From NCBI RefSeq assembly GCF_000165425.1, contig NW_001799211.1, positions 458,732 through 522,731 of the forward strand: DNA of 64,000 bases, read 5' to 3'. Positions 1-12,412 of the stretch are shown piece by piece. This DNA comes from Paramecium tetraurelia (taxonomy: Eukaryota > Ciliophora > Oligohymenophorea > Peniculida > Parameciidae). The translations under genes were made by a program, and so were the position numbers. Each line of letters opens with the position of its first letter. Position 1 is the stretch's first letter. The notes beneath the pieces were generated by a model. The model did not search any database, was not told the origin of the DNA, and saw only the letters and a program-made list of their open reading frames with translations.

Positions 1-1011
1 ACAAATTTGCATAGTTCCACCTCTCCAGATTTCAATAAGTATATATTACTATAATAGTTTATATGATTGGATACTTGGCCTCTTCATTTTCCTTATAGAT
101 TATTTAAAATAGCTTCCTCTCCTCCTACTTGAAGTGATAGTACAGTTAATTCAGCATTTGATCATTCCAATCTGAAAATATAGCAACTTTGCTAAGAAAC
201 CCAATATTCACTTTTTATTAAGCCTCATAAAAAGCAGACAATAATCTATTAAACTGATCCCTTGTCACTGTTGCAAAATGTGTATCCTCAGCTGCCACAA
301 TAGTTGCTTATCTTGGCACCTATTTAGTCAAGGCTATTTCCCCAAAACTTTCGCCAGAATTTATCTAGCCTACCTTCTACAAAGTTGGAAACTGAGTGTC
401 TAAGAATTCCTTATCAGTCATGGTAGCAAAGATGTCATTGAGAGTTACTTGAGTGATGAATGCTTAGGGCTTATTTTTTTTATTTTTCATCTTCTTGTTC
501 TTCTTTGCATTTTCCATCATTTCTTTGTTTTTTTCATCCTTTAAATCTTATTCTTATTTTTAATCCTCTTCAGTAGGACCTGAGCCATCCTACAAACCCT
601 TCTTCTAAACCAACACCCAAACACTTCCTTTTAGAATGATGTAAAACTTTTTTCCCAAATCCCCTATATTGAAAACGGTTTATCTCCTATGCTGTACTTC
701 GTAACTCAATTATTTGTATAATCCTGAGACCATCTCAGCACCCATTTATTATTCTAACTCCTAGAAGAACTTGAATCTGAAGAATGACAATCTGATTTTA
801 TCAATGTCCAGTTACGATCTTTGAGAGGATTGCTTCTTTAGCAATGTGACTAGAATCTAAGAGATTCATTTTATATGTTTATACTTACATTCAAATCTTC
901 ATCATCACCGAATTCAGGGTCTGATTTTTTGAGGACATCTGCAACTACATCTTTGATGGTCATTCTATGTCCTGATAGATTTCCTCTAACTTTTTCGATT
1001 GCATTTTTCAT
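1..1011 (-). CDS. Cyclic-nucleotide-binding domain protein (3' part missing)
   Basis: Partial gene; it runs off the left edge, so only about the first 310 residues are seen. A first cNMP-binding domain is clear: a FNIGDLGKKFYIILKGSV strand region, then the phosphate-binding cassette SGESFGEIAL...PRQAT. Between them lies a Lys/Glu-rich insert of about 60 residues. A second domain begins near the edge (YLLKSGEVELCKF). Introns are 857-888 (32 nt) and 49-74 (26 nt); both restore the frame. Start is the ATG at 1011. The two tandem domains recall a PKA regulatory subunit, but no docking domain or inhibitor site was recognised, so the partner is unknown. Confidence 0.8.
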
Positions 1012-1146
1012 TAAAATTATATAAAGATTTTAATATCTATCATCTGGCATTCGATTACCTATATTTATTATAGAACACAGAAAGTTTCATTTAAGTCTTT
1101 ATAACAAACAAAACATACATGATTAAGAATCAAAAAGATTAAGATA

Positions 1147-4100
1147 TCACAATTTGACCCACTTGGCTAAAATGAATAGCAAGGCATCAATCATTATTGG
1201 TTTCTACAAGCAATCATGAAATTGTAGTTTCTTTATAGCGAGTTTGCTCTCTTCATCTTAAAATCCAATCAATCCAATTAGTCTTGTATCTTTCTAATAT
1301 TCTGCCAATACAGCCTTTATTTTAGCACAATCAGAACTGAATTGTTCATTCACAAACTCCACTCCCACGAACACGATGTGATACCCTTTACAACAGGTCT
1401 TAAATTGTGAAAATTGCTTCCTTAATTAATCAACAATATGCAATCTCTGCATTGTGTAAATGTACGGAATTTTGAGATTGCTCAGTTGATGAGATATAGC
1501 ATATAAATCAAAGTCATTCTATTCGCAAATTAGAACCTTTGGACACTAAAATTGAATTACTATAATATACTTGACATTTGTAAACGAATTACTACTACTT
1601 GATTCTTTCCATCTTTTCAAAACAATCCAATAACTCATTTGGCCCTAGATTTACTGAGGATATCCTCATCGAAGAATACACCGATGAACGTCCTCCAAAA
1701 GTTAATAGGGAATCTCTTTATTTAGACGAAAGCTATTATGAAACTTAAGGACTCAACCTTGATTAGATAATACTAACCGAAATTTTTCTTGCTTTTGGTT
1801 CTTTAACACGAATGAAAGTATCAAGAAATTAAGAAGGTTTTTGCTGCTTTTCTATTTTCTCTATTTTATCGTTTATTTGAAGACTTGATTTGCTAGATTG
1901 TATATCACCATCACATTCTCCTTTGTTCATCTCATCCTTAGAGTCTGATGATGAGGAACTCTATTACGAGTCGTCCTATTCTGAGATTTAAGAAACAGAG
2001 TAAGATTTGTCAGGCTATTGATTGTCAGACGCTTCAGATTGTCCAAACTAAGGCAACTGAGGCTCAATCTTGCCGGATATAGTCTCTTCCTGAGATTCTC
2101 TTTTCATTTTCTTCAGTTTCTCCTACACCTAAATTCTGCATATTTCTGTTAACCTTTATGACTAATGCCTCTTGAATTGACTGCTCTAACCAAACACCTA
2201 ATGGAATTGAGACTTGTTTGCAACCAACGCAGATTACCTTTTTTGTGTTAGTTGCTTATTGAAATTGGGATTCTCATTTTTTATCAATAAAATAAAGTAA
2301 AACTAAGTGCCATCGCCAGTCTTTATTGAATTAAACTCAAAAGGCATGATAGCCACAGCCATAGATATGTAGAATGCCGTAATTATGGAAAAACAGTATT
2401 ATTTAGATGTTGCAACAATATCTATCACCTATTTACTAACTAAAGTCTGTTGTTTTAGATGCTTCAGAGTTTGTTCGACACTTTCGAGAATCCCTTCGTT
2501 TACACTTTAAGCCATGACTTTGATGATAATTTCAATGTGATCAGTCAATAGAGGTGATTTTTAACAAGAAATCTCTATGCTCCCATTTATTGTAACCTAG
2601 ATAGACTTGACTATTAAAATAACACAAATATTAATACTTAACAAATTCAATACAATTTGTCTAACTCTATTGGGATCAGTTCTGAGAAACATTGGAACAT
2701 TTTATTTGATATGTACCTGTATATTTAGTCCTCTAAATAGTGCTTATGCCTTTATAATGTTTAGACAATCTGAAATGAATTCTCTGGTGTGTATGTCCAT
2801 TAAATTTCTGTCTAATTTATTCTTTTTATGCATAGTGACATAATCCTAAAAGTCATTTGCTGTGCTAATTAACAGTTTGCACCCTGCCAATGCTGGATCA
2901 ATGTATTTGGTTTGGAGATCCTAATTAACTTCTTTCTATTTTAGATTATTATAAATGAAATACTTAGACCAATTCTAACATGGACAAAGTACAATTCAAC
3001 GGTTCTTTCATTTTCTGGGAAATGGTTTGAATAACGTCATCACTATTTTTTAGGTATAATTAAAGTTGGATAATGAATGGTTCTTCGGTTAGATCGTTTA
3101 TGTACAAAATGATTTGAGGTTTATTTGAGATGATAACTGGATTCAAAATAACTTAAGTGTAAAGTTTATCTAAAATGCTTAAATTGGAAAATTACCTTTT
3201 TTTATATAAATTTTTAAAGAAAAATCTAAAGCAAAATTAGTTAAATTAAACTTTATATGCGAAAAAGCAAGGAGATGCTCAATCAAGGTTTACACTTGCA
3301 TCTTCCTACAAAAGAATTGTATCTCTTTCTTTTCCTCAGGCTAAACGTTGTCAAATTGGATGTTCTAAGTTCAAATGCATTAATATATTAGTACTCAAGG
3401 GTTTAAGTGAATTTGATGAAATTACTGATGTCTTTACTTCTGTGGAAGCTCGGGAGTATGGTACAGGATTCTTCTGAGAGCAACCCAAAATCATACAATT
3501 CCAGTTGAGTCAACTCTGGATTTAGTTGATCATTGATTAAGACGATGTGAGACATGAATGAATTTATTATTCTAATTGGTTGCTAAGCATTTTCAAATAT
3601 GTAGATTCCACATTGGAAATTGATCAACAATAATTCATACTGTTCCTCTAGATGTTTCAAATTATTCAGATTTTCGAACTCGTCATTAGCAATATCTGCA
3701 ATGTTATTTTTTTTATTTTATGGTTCAGTCATTTCCCTCTGGGTGTTTATTTGAGCAGCCCTCTATGTGAGCAACGGGCTCAAATTCCTAGTCAAAAGAG
3801 CATCATTTGAATTTCGAGTTTAATATAAATGATAAAGCAACAAAGATTAAATCACTACATGTCCAAAGATTATCCTAGTAGATCCCATAACTTCGATGGT
3901 ATTAGTGAATGCTGGGAATCTAGACAGTATTATTCAAATTGTACCTGAATAGAGAGTAGAAGAGTGAAAACAGTATGACCAAAGTTCTGCACAGCTGAGA
4001 CTCGATTGCGATCAAAAACAATATCATGATTCCATAAATTTCAAACGCCTAACTCCTTTGATCGTACTCACTGGTGTAGATACGGTCATAATCAGTTTCA

Positions 4101-4352
4101 AACCATAATATTATTAGACTGAAATATTTGAGCATTGTGATTGTATTAATTAGAAGGGTTGTTTCTCTTTTCAATTTGCTCATTGCAATATGAAATGCTA
4201 TCATCAATAAGACTTGGATCTAAAAGGATGAGTTATTCCATTACCAATATGCGATACACAAAAATCAATTTTTGGCCCTCTATCTAGTAATTCAAAGCCT
4301 GGACTATGGTTATGAGTATGTCGAAACATTAATACAAAGACACGATTGTCAT
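1147..4352 (-). CDS. Membrane hybrid histidine-kinase-like protein A, phosphoacceptors lost
   Basis: About 1,000 residues in the order: hydrophobic N-terminus with several membrane segments, a middle region, a histidine-kinase dimerisation helix, an HATPase-like domain, a low-complexity linker and a C-terminal receiver domain ending AKWVKL-TGA. The H-box reads ISQKMKEPLNCT, so the usual His is Gln (codon at 3015-3017). The N-box is NLLIKSIQVT, with Ser in place of the Asn-Ala pair. The receiver phospho-Asp is Gly (VFVGVEF, codon 1363-1365), although the late Lys of QKP is kept. Introns at 2936-2963 and 2611-2637 restore the frame. It is a tandem paralogue of the next gene, 105 bp upstream. 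Start at 4352 rests on an inferred intron near 4240. I infer a pseudoenzyme. Confidence 0.75.
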
Positions 4353-4457
4353 TGTGGATTTCCACAAAATATAATTCTAATATGTCTCTGGGTTCAACTT
4401 AAAGTAATTTGATAGCATGTGCATTATTACTATATAAATTATTTATTAATTTAACAA

Positions 4458-7400
4458 TCACAATTTCACCCACTTTGCTAATATAAACAATAAAGCATCT
4501 ATCATCAATGGTTTCGATAGAAAATCATGAAATGGCAGTTTCTTAATAGCATTCCTGTTGTCGTCATCCTGAAACCCTATTAATCCTATAATCCGTGCTT
4601 CCTTCTTAAATTGAGAGTTTATATTTTTAATTAAGTTGCACTGTTCCCCTAATTCCTCATCCACGAACTCCACACTAATAAATATCAACTAGTATCCCTT
4701 GCAACAAGACTTCTCAACCTCATAGGCTGTTTTCAACTTCTCATGTATTTAGGTTCTCTACATGGTGTAATCATAATTCATCCCAATGTTGCCAAGTTAA
4801 TGAGACACAGCATACAAGTCGAAATCATTTTATTCGCAAATCAATATCCTTGGACACTTTAAAATATAACACTATATGTCTTACTTAACACTTTTAAGTA
4901 TACTTCTGTTGTTTAATTCTTTCCATCTTCTCAAAACAATCAATTAAGTCATTTGGTTGCATAATACTAGCCGAATATCTCATTGACGAGAACATACTTG
5001 ATCTTCCCCCAAAGGTTAAGATTGAGTCTCTTCTGCTGGGCGTTATGTTATTATTGTAAGTATAGGCTATCGATTATTGCATAACCACCAAAGGAGATTC
5101 ATTTTCATTCAACTTTCCAGTCTCATTTGTCTATTTGTAAAGGAATTAATCTAATTGAACTCCTACATCTAAACTGTTATGGGAACTTTCATTTTCTCCT
5201 TTGGATTCCTTCGATTCCTGTTCTGAAACTATAGAAATATCAGATTTTGAATGAGAAATTATCTATTTGATCTTTTTACTTTAATCCTATGACTTTATGG
5301 TCTTAAAAGTAGGCAAAAAGTCTACATCAATGTCCCCTTGGGATGTTCTAGGTACTATGAAACGAGATTGGTTTTATTATCCAAAAGATGTGGATAATTT
5401 AATTGCTGAATCTTTCCTTTGGGATTAAGTGGCTAAAACTTAAGATTGTGATTGTAATTTTTATTATGACTATTGTGACTACTACTACTTATTTTTCTAC
5501 TTTTCTAATTATCCTTGGATTGTTATGCTTGCTTTATCAAATAGACTTTATCGGGATGATTGATGTCTTCTGAATCCTTGATCAATTGAAAAGGACTACT
5601 TAAAGCTTTGCTGTTAAAAGCTGAGAGCAGATTGTCTTTTGAAATTTAATTGTTATGAGAAATTCGGATTTTTGTTTTAAATTTAAATTTTGAAACAAAA
5701 CTCTTCATGATCTAAATTTTTCTCGTAATGATACTCAAAAGGGATTGTTGAAATACTGAGTGATAAACAAAATGCTATCAATATAGATTGACTATATTTT
5801 CGACCTGCATTTGCCAAATCAATCATTGTAGAGGCCAACAAATTCTGGGATTTAAAAAACCTCACAGTTTTATCAATTGTTTTTAACACCGATTAATTAA
5901 TTTCTGATGCATTCACTTTAATCAAGAGTTCAATGTGATCCTACATCAAAGTGGATTTGCTGGCTGATACAGTGATAGTTCCATTTATTGTTGCCTAAAT
6001 CGAACTTACCAATAAGTTTAACAAGATCTATCTTAATCTATTGGGATCTGTCCTAAAAAAAGCAGGTACATTGTGTCGGACATTCACTTAGATCTGCAAT
6101 CCTCTGAATAAAGCCTAAGATTTTATTATGTTTATTGAATCAGTAATGAATTCCCTAATTTATGATTATTTCTAATGGGTACCTTATGTGAACATCCATT
6201 TGGCATAGTTCCAGCTTCCCTTTCTTTCGTATCGTAACGTAGTCAAGAATATCATTGGCTGTACTGATCAATAATTTACAACCTGCAAGTGCTGGGTTCA
6301 AAAACTTTTCTTGGATTTCAAATGGAACTGAGTGCTAAGTTGAAGTAGAATAAAATACAATCGTAATTTCCAACATTGAAATTGTGCAATTCAAAGGTTG
6401 TTTAATCTTCTATGATATATCTGAGACTAATTAATCACTATTTTGATTATATTAATTCAATTATGTCATGAAGGGTTCATCTGTAAGATCTGATACAAAT
6501 AGTATTAATTAAGGTCTGTGTCTTTGTAATATGGGGGAGAGTACAACACTTGTATATAGATTATCTATAGTCATATGATTATGTTTATATACCTTTTTTG
6601 AGGTATATTTTAAGTGAGAAATCTATCAAATTTTAACATTGATTGAATTTGAAATGCTGGAAGGGCAGTAGATGTTCAATCAGGGTTTTAATTTTCATGG
6701 ATTTATGAAAAAATTGGACCTCTTTTAATCCAATGTTTCCATTCTCATAATTTATGTTCTAAGCACAATAATAATAAGAAAAATTCATACTCAAGTGTTT
6801 GCATAAATTTGATAAAGTTTCCGATGTCCTTGCTTCTGTGGAATTTAGGCAACACTGTTAGATTGTCCTCAAAGGAAATCCCAAAGTCAAACATTTCATA
6901 ATTCAAAAACTCATCACTTAATTGATCATCCTTCAACACCAGATGGGACATGTAAGGATTGATAGATTTAACTGCACTCTGCAAGTTGTCCAGAATGAAT
7001 ATGCCTATTTGTATATTATTTAAGACATTCTCGTAAAATTAGTCTAGGTTCTACCTCTCAGTGTCCAATCTGTTTTCTTCTGATACTGCAACTTCGTTTT
7101 CTTTAAGTTACTGCTTCAATCTCTGGGTGACATCATAATTTTATTGATTTATGTAGGTAGAAAGTCGCAATTATTAATTCAGTTGAGAATGCCTATTACT
7201 TTGCATAGGAACATAGTTTTTTGACTACTGACCCAACATTACAAGTTGATTGTTTAATTTCTACTTCTGTTGCGGCAGTTATAACAAAAATATTTGAATA
7301 GCCACATGGATTAATACTATCCTAATTGAAGAAAGAATATCAATTTTATTTTAGAATAGCTAGATTCTATTCTGTTATGATATATTTATACCGAAAAAGA

Positions 7401-7746
7401 GAGTAGAATAACGAAAATAATAGAGATATTGTTTAACATATTTAAGATTCCTGCAATATCACCAAAGCCAACAACAGGATGTATATTTCAGCTGTATAAC
7501 TAGTATAAGGTTTCTATATTTCATTAAATAAATAATAGTCAGTTTCAGTCCAGCATATAAAAAGTGAAATAAAATATATAAATGTAGCAACATTTAGAAA
7601 CCCATTCCTTATTTTTCTTAAACACTTAAAAATATGCCAAAATACTAACAGTAATCCAGCTTGAACCTACAATTTTAATATATGTCATACAATTATTCTA
7701 GCTATCATCATTATTCTTGTTCCATCCACACTTTAAGTACTTACAT
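4458..7746 (-). CDS. Membrane hybrid histidine-kinase-like protein B, phosphoacceptors lost
   Basis: Paralogue of the preceding gene with the same domain order and alignable throughout. Shared blocks include WTETDYY, FSLFYSLFRY and the membrane segments at the N-terminus, RTDPNRLRQILLNLL in the HATPase-like domain, and HDFLSKPLMIDALLFILAKW at the C-terminus. The H-box is SQKIKQPLNCT, with Gln encoded by TAG at 6410-6412. The N-box Asn is Ser. No DxGxG is found where the G1 box should be (KVNASEINQ instead). The receiver Asp is Ser (IFISVEF, codon 4674-4676). Micro-introns of 24 nt occur in the first membrane segment and after the H-box. Start ATG at 7746 follows an in-frame TGA. The conserved fold with lost catalytic residues suggests a scaffold or sensor role. 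Confidence 0.75.
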
Positions 7747-8509
7747 CTACGATATTGATTATCATATCAAAAAGTTGGTAAATTGAAATAATATTTATTA
7801 CTTTGGTGTGCTGATAAATGTTCGTATAAGGCTATGAGTAGATGTAAAAATAACCCTTAAGATTGTCTATCATAAGATTAAGAGATTTATATAAATTATT
7901 TTATTTGATGTGACATAATTAAATATCACAAGAAAAATATATCAATACACATAACTTTATTCTAATTCGAAATAGATATCACAAATATTATGAAGATAAA
8001 TTTACTAAAATAATTAAAGACTTAATGAGAATAAGAATAATCTTGTACATACTATCTATTAACAACTATTATCTCTTAGCTATAAAGTAACATTTCAAAA
8101 TTTATAGGCATAAACTAAATTAGAATTTCTAATCCATAAGTAATTTATAAATTGAATTGATTAAATGAATTTGTTAATCAATTCATTGATTTCTAAGTCT
8201 CTCTTTCCCATTGAAATTAATTTAAATCAACAATGAATTAAGTGGTTGTGGGGCTGACCAAAATCTGGTTCTACTAATCTGAATAAAGGGAGGGAATGTA
8301 ATGAGAATAGAAATTTTAAATAGCAACTTGGACTTTTTATAATTTAATTTATAATTCAGTATACAAAAAACAAATAGTAAAATTGATATTTAGATTTTGT
8401 TCAAAAATGCGTCATAAAAAATAAATTAGATCTTGAAGAGCGATATTGTGACTAAGTTTATATTGAATATGTGGAGATTTATATTTGTCAATATTTTAAT
8501 TATTTTGTC
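7747..8509. other. Intergenic, divergent 5' flanks
   Basis: About 760 bp of very AT-rich DNA between two divergently transcribed genes. I see no conserved coding frame, RNA gene or repeat. It is long for this compact genome and may hold the promoters of both neighbours. Confidence 0.6.
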
Positions 8510-9462
8510 ATGGATACTCAATTTTTTACAAGCAGCACAAGGTAAGATTTGAAATCTATTGAATTAGCATGAGTTCATCATCTTCCTCAAGTTCGAGGAA
8601 AGGATCATAAGAATGCTTTAGTGATTTTGGAATCGAGAAAAAATCTAGGAAAAGTAAAAAAAGTGCTAAACGAAGTTGCTCCTTTGCCTTAGGTTCAGTG
8701 ACTGAAGAATCAGAGGACATTGAAGATTATTTGGTATGACAACCTTTGATCTGATATTAGTTGAGTCGTTTCACACACATCTAAATGCCCAATGATAATA
8801 ATGAATTTAGAGAACGAATTCCCCCAAGATTAAAAAGGACTGAAAAATATCAAAAAAGACGAGCTTCCTTGAGTCCACATGGAACAAATGGTTTAGCAAA
8901 GGTTGAAGAAGTGATTGGAGAAGATGATGAATTAAAAAACAAATGCATCTTTAAACTTGGTTTAATGTTGGACAAAGATGAATTCAATGATAAGAGAAGA
9001 AGACTGTTATAGTCTAAAGATAGAATTAACATTGAAAAAGCAACAACAACAAATTTAACAATTTTAGAAGATGCCCAAGAAAATGTCAAAGAATTTCAAT
9101 AACATGTCATGAGTCCGACTTATAAATTAAAAGTTGATGAAGTTGACTTCGAATAAGAAAAAAAACAATGGCAACCTCAAGAAATAATAGAAGTCATTGA
9201 AGAAGAAAAACCAGATAATGTAGTCAATATTAAAGAAAAGGAAATGTTTTAAAAAAGTAATAGCATTATAAATAACATCATAGTTAAAAAGATTTTACAT
9301 GAAGAAAGAGATTTCTTAAAACGAATTTTAAAAGGGGAGTTAATTTAATAAGAAGATATTGTAAAAAAATAATAATTCCAATCAGAAGTAGGTGAAACAT
9401 ATTGGAATTAATTAATTTAGGAAGCTGAAGAATAAGTCAATAGTGATGAAGACTAGTAATGA
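8510..9462 (+). CDS. Uncharacterised serine-rich, charged protein
   Basis: Three exons, 299 residues. Introns at 8542-8567 (26 nt) and 8734-8760 (27 nt) give a continuous frame to TGA at 9460. After a short start comes a run of serines (MSSSSSSS), a Lys/Arg/Ser basic tract, an acidic patch (EESEDIEDY) and the segment FRERIPPRLKRTEKYQKRRAS; the rest is charged and probably helical. It has no signal peptide or membrane segment. No family was recognised. The ATG at 8510 was chosen because its short first exon splices in frame; the alternative ATG at 8569 would begin at the serine run. Confidence 0.65.
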
Positions 9463-9506
9463 ATTGTTAATTTATTATATATTTCTAATTGAGTAGTAAT
9501 TAAATA

Positions 9507-10564
9507 TCAGTCATTTGCTTTACTCAATTCTTAGAAGGTTAGCGCAATTTTCTCTGAAATCTCATATTCAAATCCTTCAATGTTATTGTGATTCATATTA
9601 GAGAATAATTCCTATCGTGCATTTTGATTTTAATTATATAATCTAAAATTAAGATAAAGTCTTTACTTTCTTTAAAGGAAAATTGAATGATGAGAAGGTA
9701 TGAGAGTATCATCAACACCATGTATAAATAGAGCAGGACATCGAACTTTTGCAATGTTCTCTTCATTGTTAAATCTTTCATCCATGATAGCACTGACAAA
9801 GAATCCAACACCAAAAACCATTCCTCTTACAAGTTATTTGATAGACCTGTAAGCAGAAATAGTAACTAAACCTCTGCAATTTTTTTAAGAAGCAACATGG
9901 ATAGCTGGTCCTGTTCCTATTGATCTATTTTTATTTAAAAATGGATACCTCCCAAAAATGTATATTTGACTATCATCTAACTTATTTTCTTCTTTGATTT
10001 ACTCGTATGCCAGAATGGAATCTTCTAAAATTATCTTGGCATTTGTTTCAGTATATTAATAAATTCCATATTTAGGATATTCTATTAAGAATGCATGAAA
10101 CTTCAAAGACTTCATAAGCTTCCTTACAAGATGTGCTGCATCATCACTACATAGATAATCGGATCACTTACATGTTCTCCCCATTTCCATGAAAATAGAT
10201 GACATAGTATTTCGTATTTGGATACAGTTCGTTTCTAAGGAAGGCGTAAGGGACAATTCTATTAAATTCAATATTATTGCACCTCTAATTTTGATTGCCT
10301 TCTCCTGCTATGAAACTAATATGCATAAAATATACCATTTCTTCTAACAACACTAAAGTATTTAACTTCTTAAGCGTTTAAGCTCTGGTATTCTTTGCAT
10401 GATCTTGCTGGAAAAATCAGTCTATCCAGTATTCTTTCTATATAGCGTTTTATTCCTTTAAACGCTGAACGGCATCTCATTTGTGTGGTTAAGCAAATTA
10501 TCAAAGTAATGATAGACATAATAAATGTTATTATTAAGCAGAGTTTTAGAGTAAAGTTTTCCAT
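9507..10564 (-). CDS. ABHD17-like alpha/beta hydrolase (membrane-anchored), copy 1
   Basis: 326 residues after removal of three introns; two are at 10308-10335 (28 nt) and in the HGNGEN segment (25 nt). An N-terminal hydrophobic helix is followed by the hydrolase: oxyanion motif YFHGNGEN, nucleophile elbow GRSIGTGPA, acid motif HGVDDTLIPSHH and a late His (NMNHNNI). This matches the FSH/BAAT-related family that includes ABHD17 depalmitoylases. An apparent frameshift near 10310 disappears if the intron is taken as 28 nt rather than 20 nt. It lies directly downstream of a paralogue in the same orientation, 54 bp away. The ATG at 10619-10621 overlaps the neighbour's stop, so the one at 10564 is preferred. 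Confidence 0.8.
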
Positions 10565-10617
10565 TAATTCTATTATCTTTTTATCCAGGTTTATATTAAA
10601 AAATATATAATAAAAAT

Positions 10618-11645
10618 TCATGAAAACTTCTTCTATTTTAAATCAGTGAAACCTTCTAATATTGGGCATGCAATATCTTCATCGATGTCATATTCATTGT
10701 GTGTCATTCTTGGCCTCAAATTAAGATTTGATTTTTATTAAATTGAAACAGGAAGACTTAAGTTATAAAAATGATCATACTTTTAATAGATTTCCTAAGA
10801 ATGATGTGATAGAATCAGAGGATCATCCAATCCATGAATCAATACTATAGGACATTTAATATCTTACGACCTTTCTAAATTTCTGAAGAAATTAGGCAAG
10901 CAACACAATAGGTTGAGAATGCATCCACAACCATTGCAAAAATCACTTATGATATGTCTAATTGATTTATAAGCTGACATTGTTATTAATCCTCTTATAT
11001 TTCTTTGACTTGCCAAATAAAATGAAGGTCCCGTGCCGATTGATCTTAATACTAATAAATAGTACCTTCCAAAGATATAGATTTATTCATCTTGCAATTT
11101 GAACTCCTTTTTAATTTCATCATAATAAACTAATGCATCTTGTTCAATTAGGGTTGAAGTTGGTTTAACATTCCTATAAATACCATAACCTGGATATTCT
11201 ATAACAAATATATTTGCATTTATCATTTTCATTAAATACTCCATAAATTAAGCGGCTGCCCACCTAAGTCTATCAAATATAACATGTACATGTCTTCAGC
11301 ATTGCCATGAAAATATATTATATATAAATTCGTTTCTGAATACTTATTTTTAATATAGACATATGGAAGGCTTCTGACTTTTTCAAGATTTAATGAATAT
11401 TCAGTTGGTTTTCCATTAACTACGTTTATTTTAGTTTTACCCAAATTACCATCTTAATTGTAAAGGTTTGCAAAATAAAGTTTGTCCTCAAAATATTTTT
11501 CTTCATACATAGGAGTTGGAGCTGGAAATATAATATTGTTAATCTTTCCAAAACAATGTAAGATGATCAAAACAAGTAAGTACAGTCCAATAAATATACT
11601 GAACACAACAATAAGTGCAATATGAGAAGAGTCTTGATCACTCAT
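10618..11645 (-). CDS. ABHD17-like alpha/beta hydrolase (membrane-anchored), copy 2
   Basis: 328 residues. Starts MSDQDSS, then a strong hydrophobic helix (about residues 10-32), then FPAPTP typical of the family. Catalytic motifs are YFHGNAEDI, FGRSIGTGPS (nucleophile Ser), HGLDDPLILSHH (Asp) and MTHNEYD (His). Introns are 20 nt (in the HGNAED segment) and 21 nt (inside FGRS). The latter ends in AAG rather than TAG, is a multiple of three and has no TGA, so an unspliced message would carry seven extra residues in the nucleophile loop. Tandem duplicate of the downstream gene. Function (S-depalmitoylation) is inferred from family only. Confidence 0.85.
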
Positions 11646-11876
11646 TTTGTTAGATAAATAAATATATTAATAAATTATTAGTAACTTACAAATTCAGGGG
11701 AAATGGTTAACATAGTTCATCTATTAAATTTATTGATTTATGGCTGTTTTGGTTATTTGAGAATTTATTAACATATTGTAACTGAATGCATGTTAAAAAT
11801 TATATTAATAAAATTGCATAATCAAGACCATTATGTGAGTAATTATTAAACTTTTTAAACTAACTTAATAAAGAAG

Positions 11877-12338
11877 TCAAAATTCAAAAGATCTGACAAG
11901 TCCCTTATTTTTTTATGTTGATGGTCTCAAACCCGATAAATTATAAAAATATTGTTTTGTTTAGTTCCACTCCTTGTCATATTATTGCTTTGAATACGAT
12001 GATTTTTTTGTTGTAATATGTTTAAATAATATTAAATTATCTCTTCTAATTTATTCTTGTTCAGTTTTCTTTCGTGTATTTAAGCTGCTTATTCTCTTTG
12101 GCTTATCCAACTTGATATTAGTGCTATTCATAATATTGGTGATCTTCTCCAATAACAGTCTATTGTCCTTCTCAATTTAAGTGTATCTATCTTCCAAAAT
12201 CTACACTTTCTTCATGTTCGGTATCCGATCAACAGTTCTGGGAATAGTTATGAGTGGTCCTATTTACTAAAGTCGGCTGTATCCATCCAGCATCTCCTTT
12301 TCTTACATTACTCTAATATGAGGTTTTGGTCTGTGCAT
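11877..12338 (-). CDS. CFAP97 / hemingway-like (KIAA1430) ciliary protein
   Basis: Single exon, 153 residues, basic and helical. The core has PLITIPRTVDRIPN then a segment like QIEKDNRLLLEKITNIMN, which matches the short conserved block of the CFAP97/KIAA1430 family (..IERENRLLLEKI..). The C-terminal half is rich in Lys, Ser and Gln. Family members are linked to ciliary axonemes; a role here is inferred. The start at 12338 is the first ATG of the open frame. Confidence 0.6.
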
Positions 12339-12412
12339 AAACTATTTAATGTGGTAGTAGTTATTGTTTATATATAATATTTGTAATAAATGTGAATCAT
12401 TTAATATTATAC

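Noticed and set aside
8850-9089. Minus-strand ORF over the serine-rich gene
   Set aside because: Antisense shadow of a Lys/Glu-rich coding sequence with its own start, introns and TGA stop.
10308-10400. Apparent frameshift in the first ABHD17-like gene
   Set aside because: A 28-nt intron (10308-10335) instead of the 20-nt choice restores the frame and makes the total length divisible by three.
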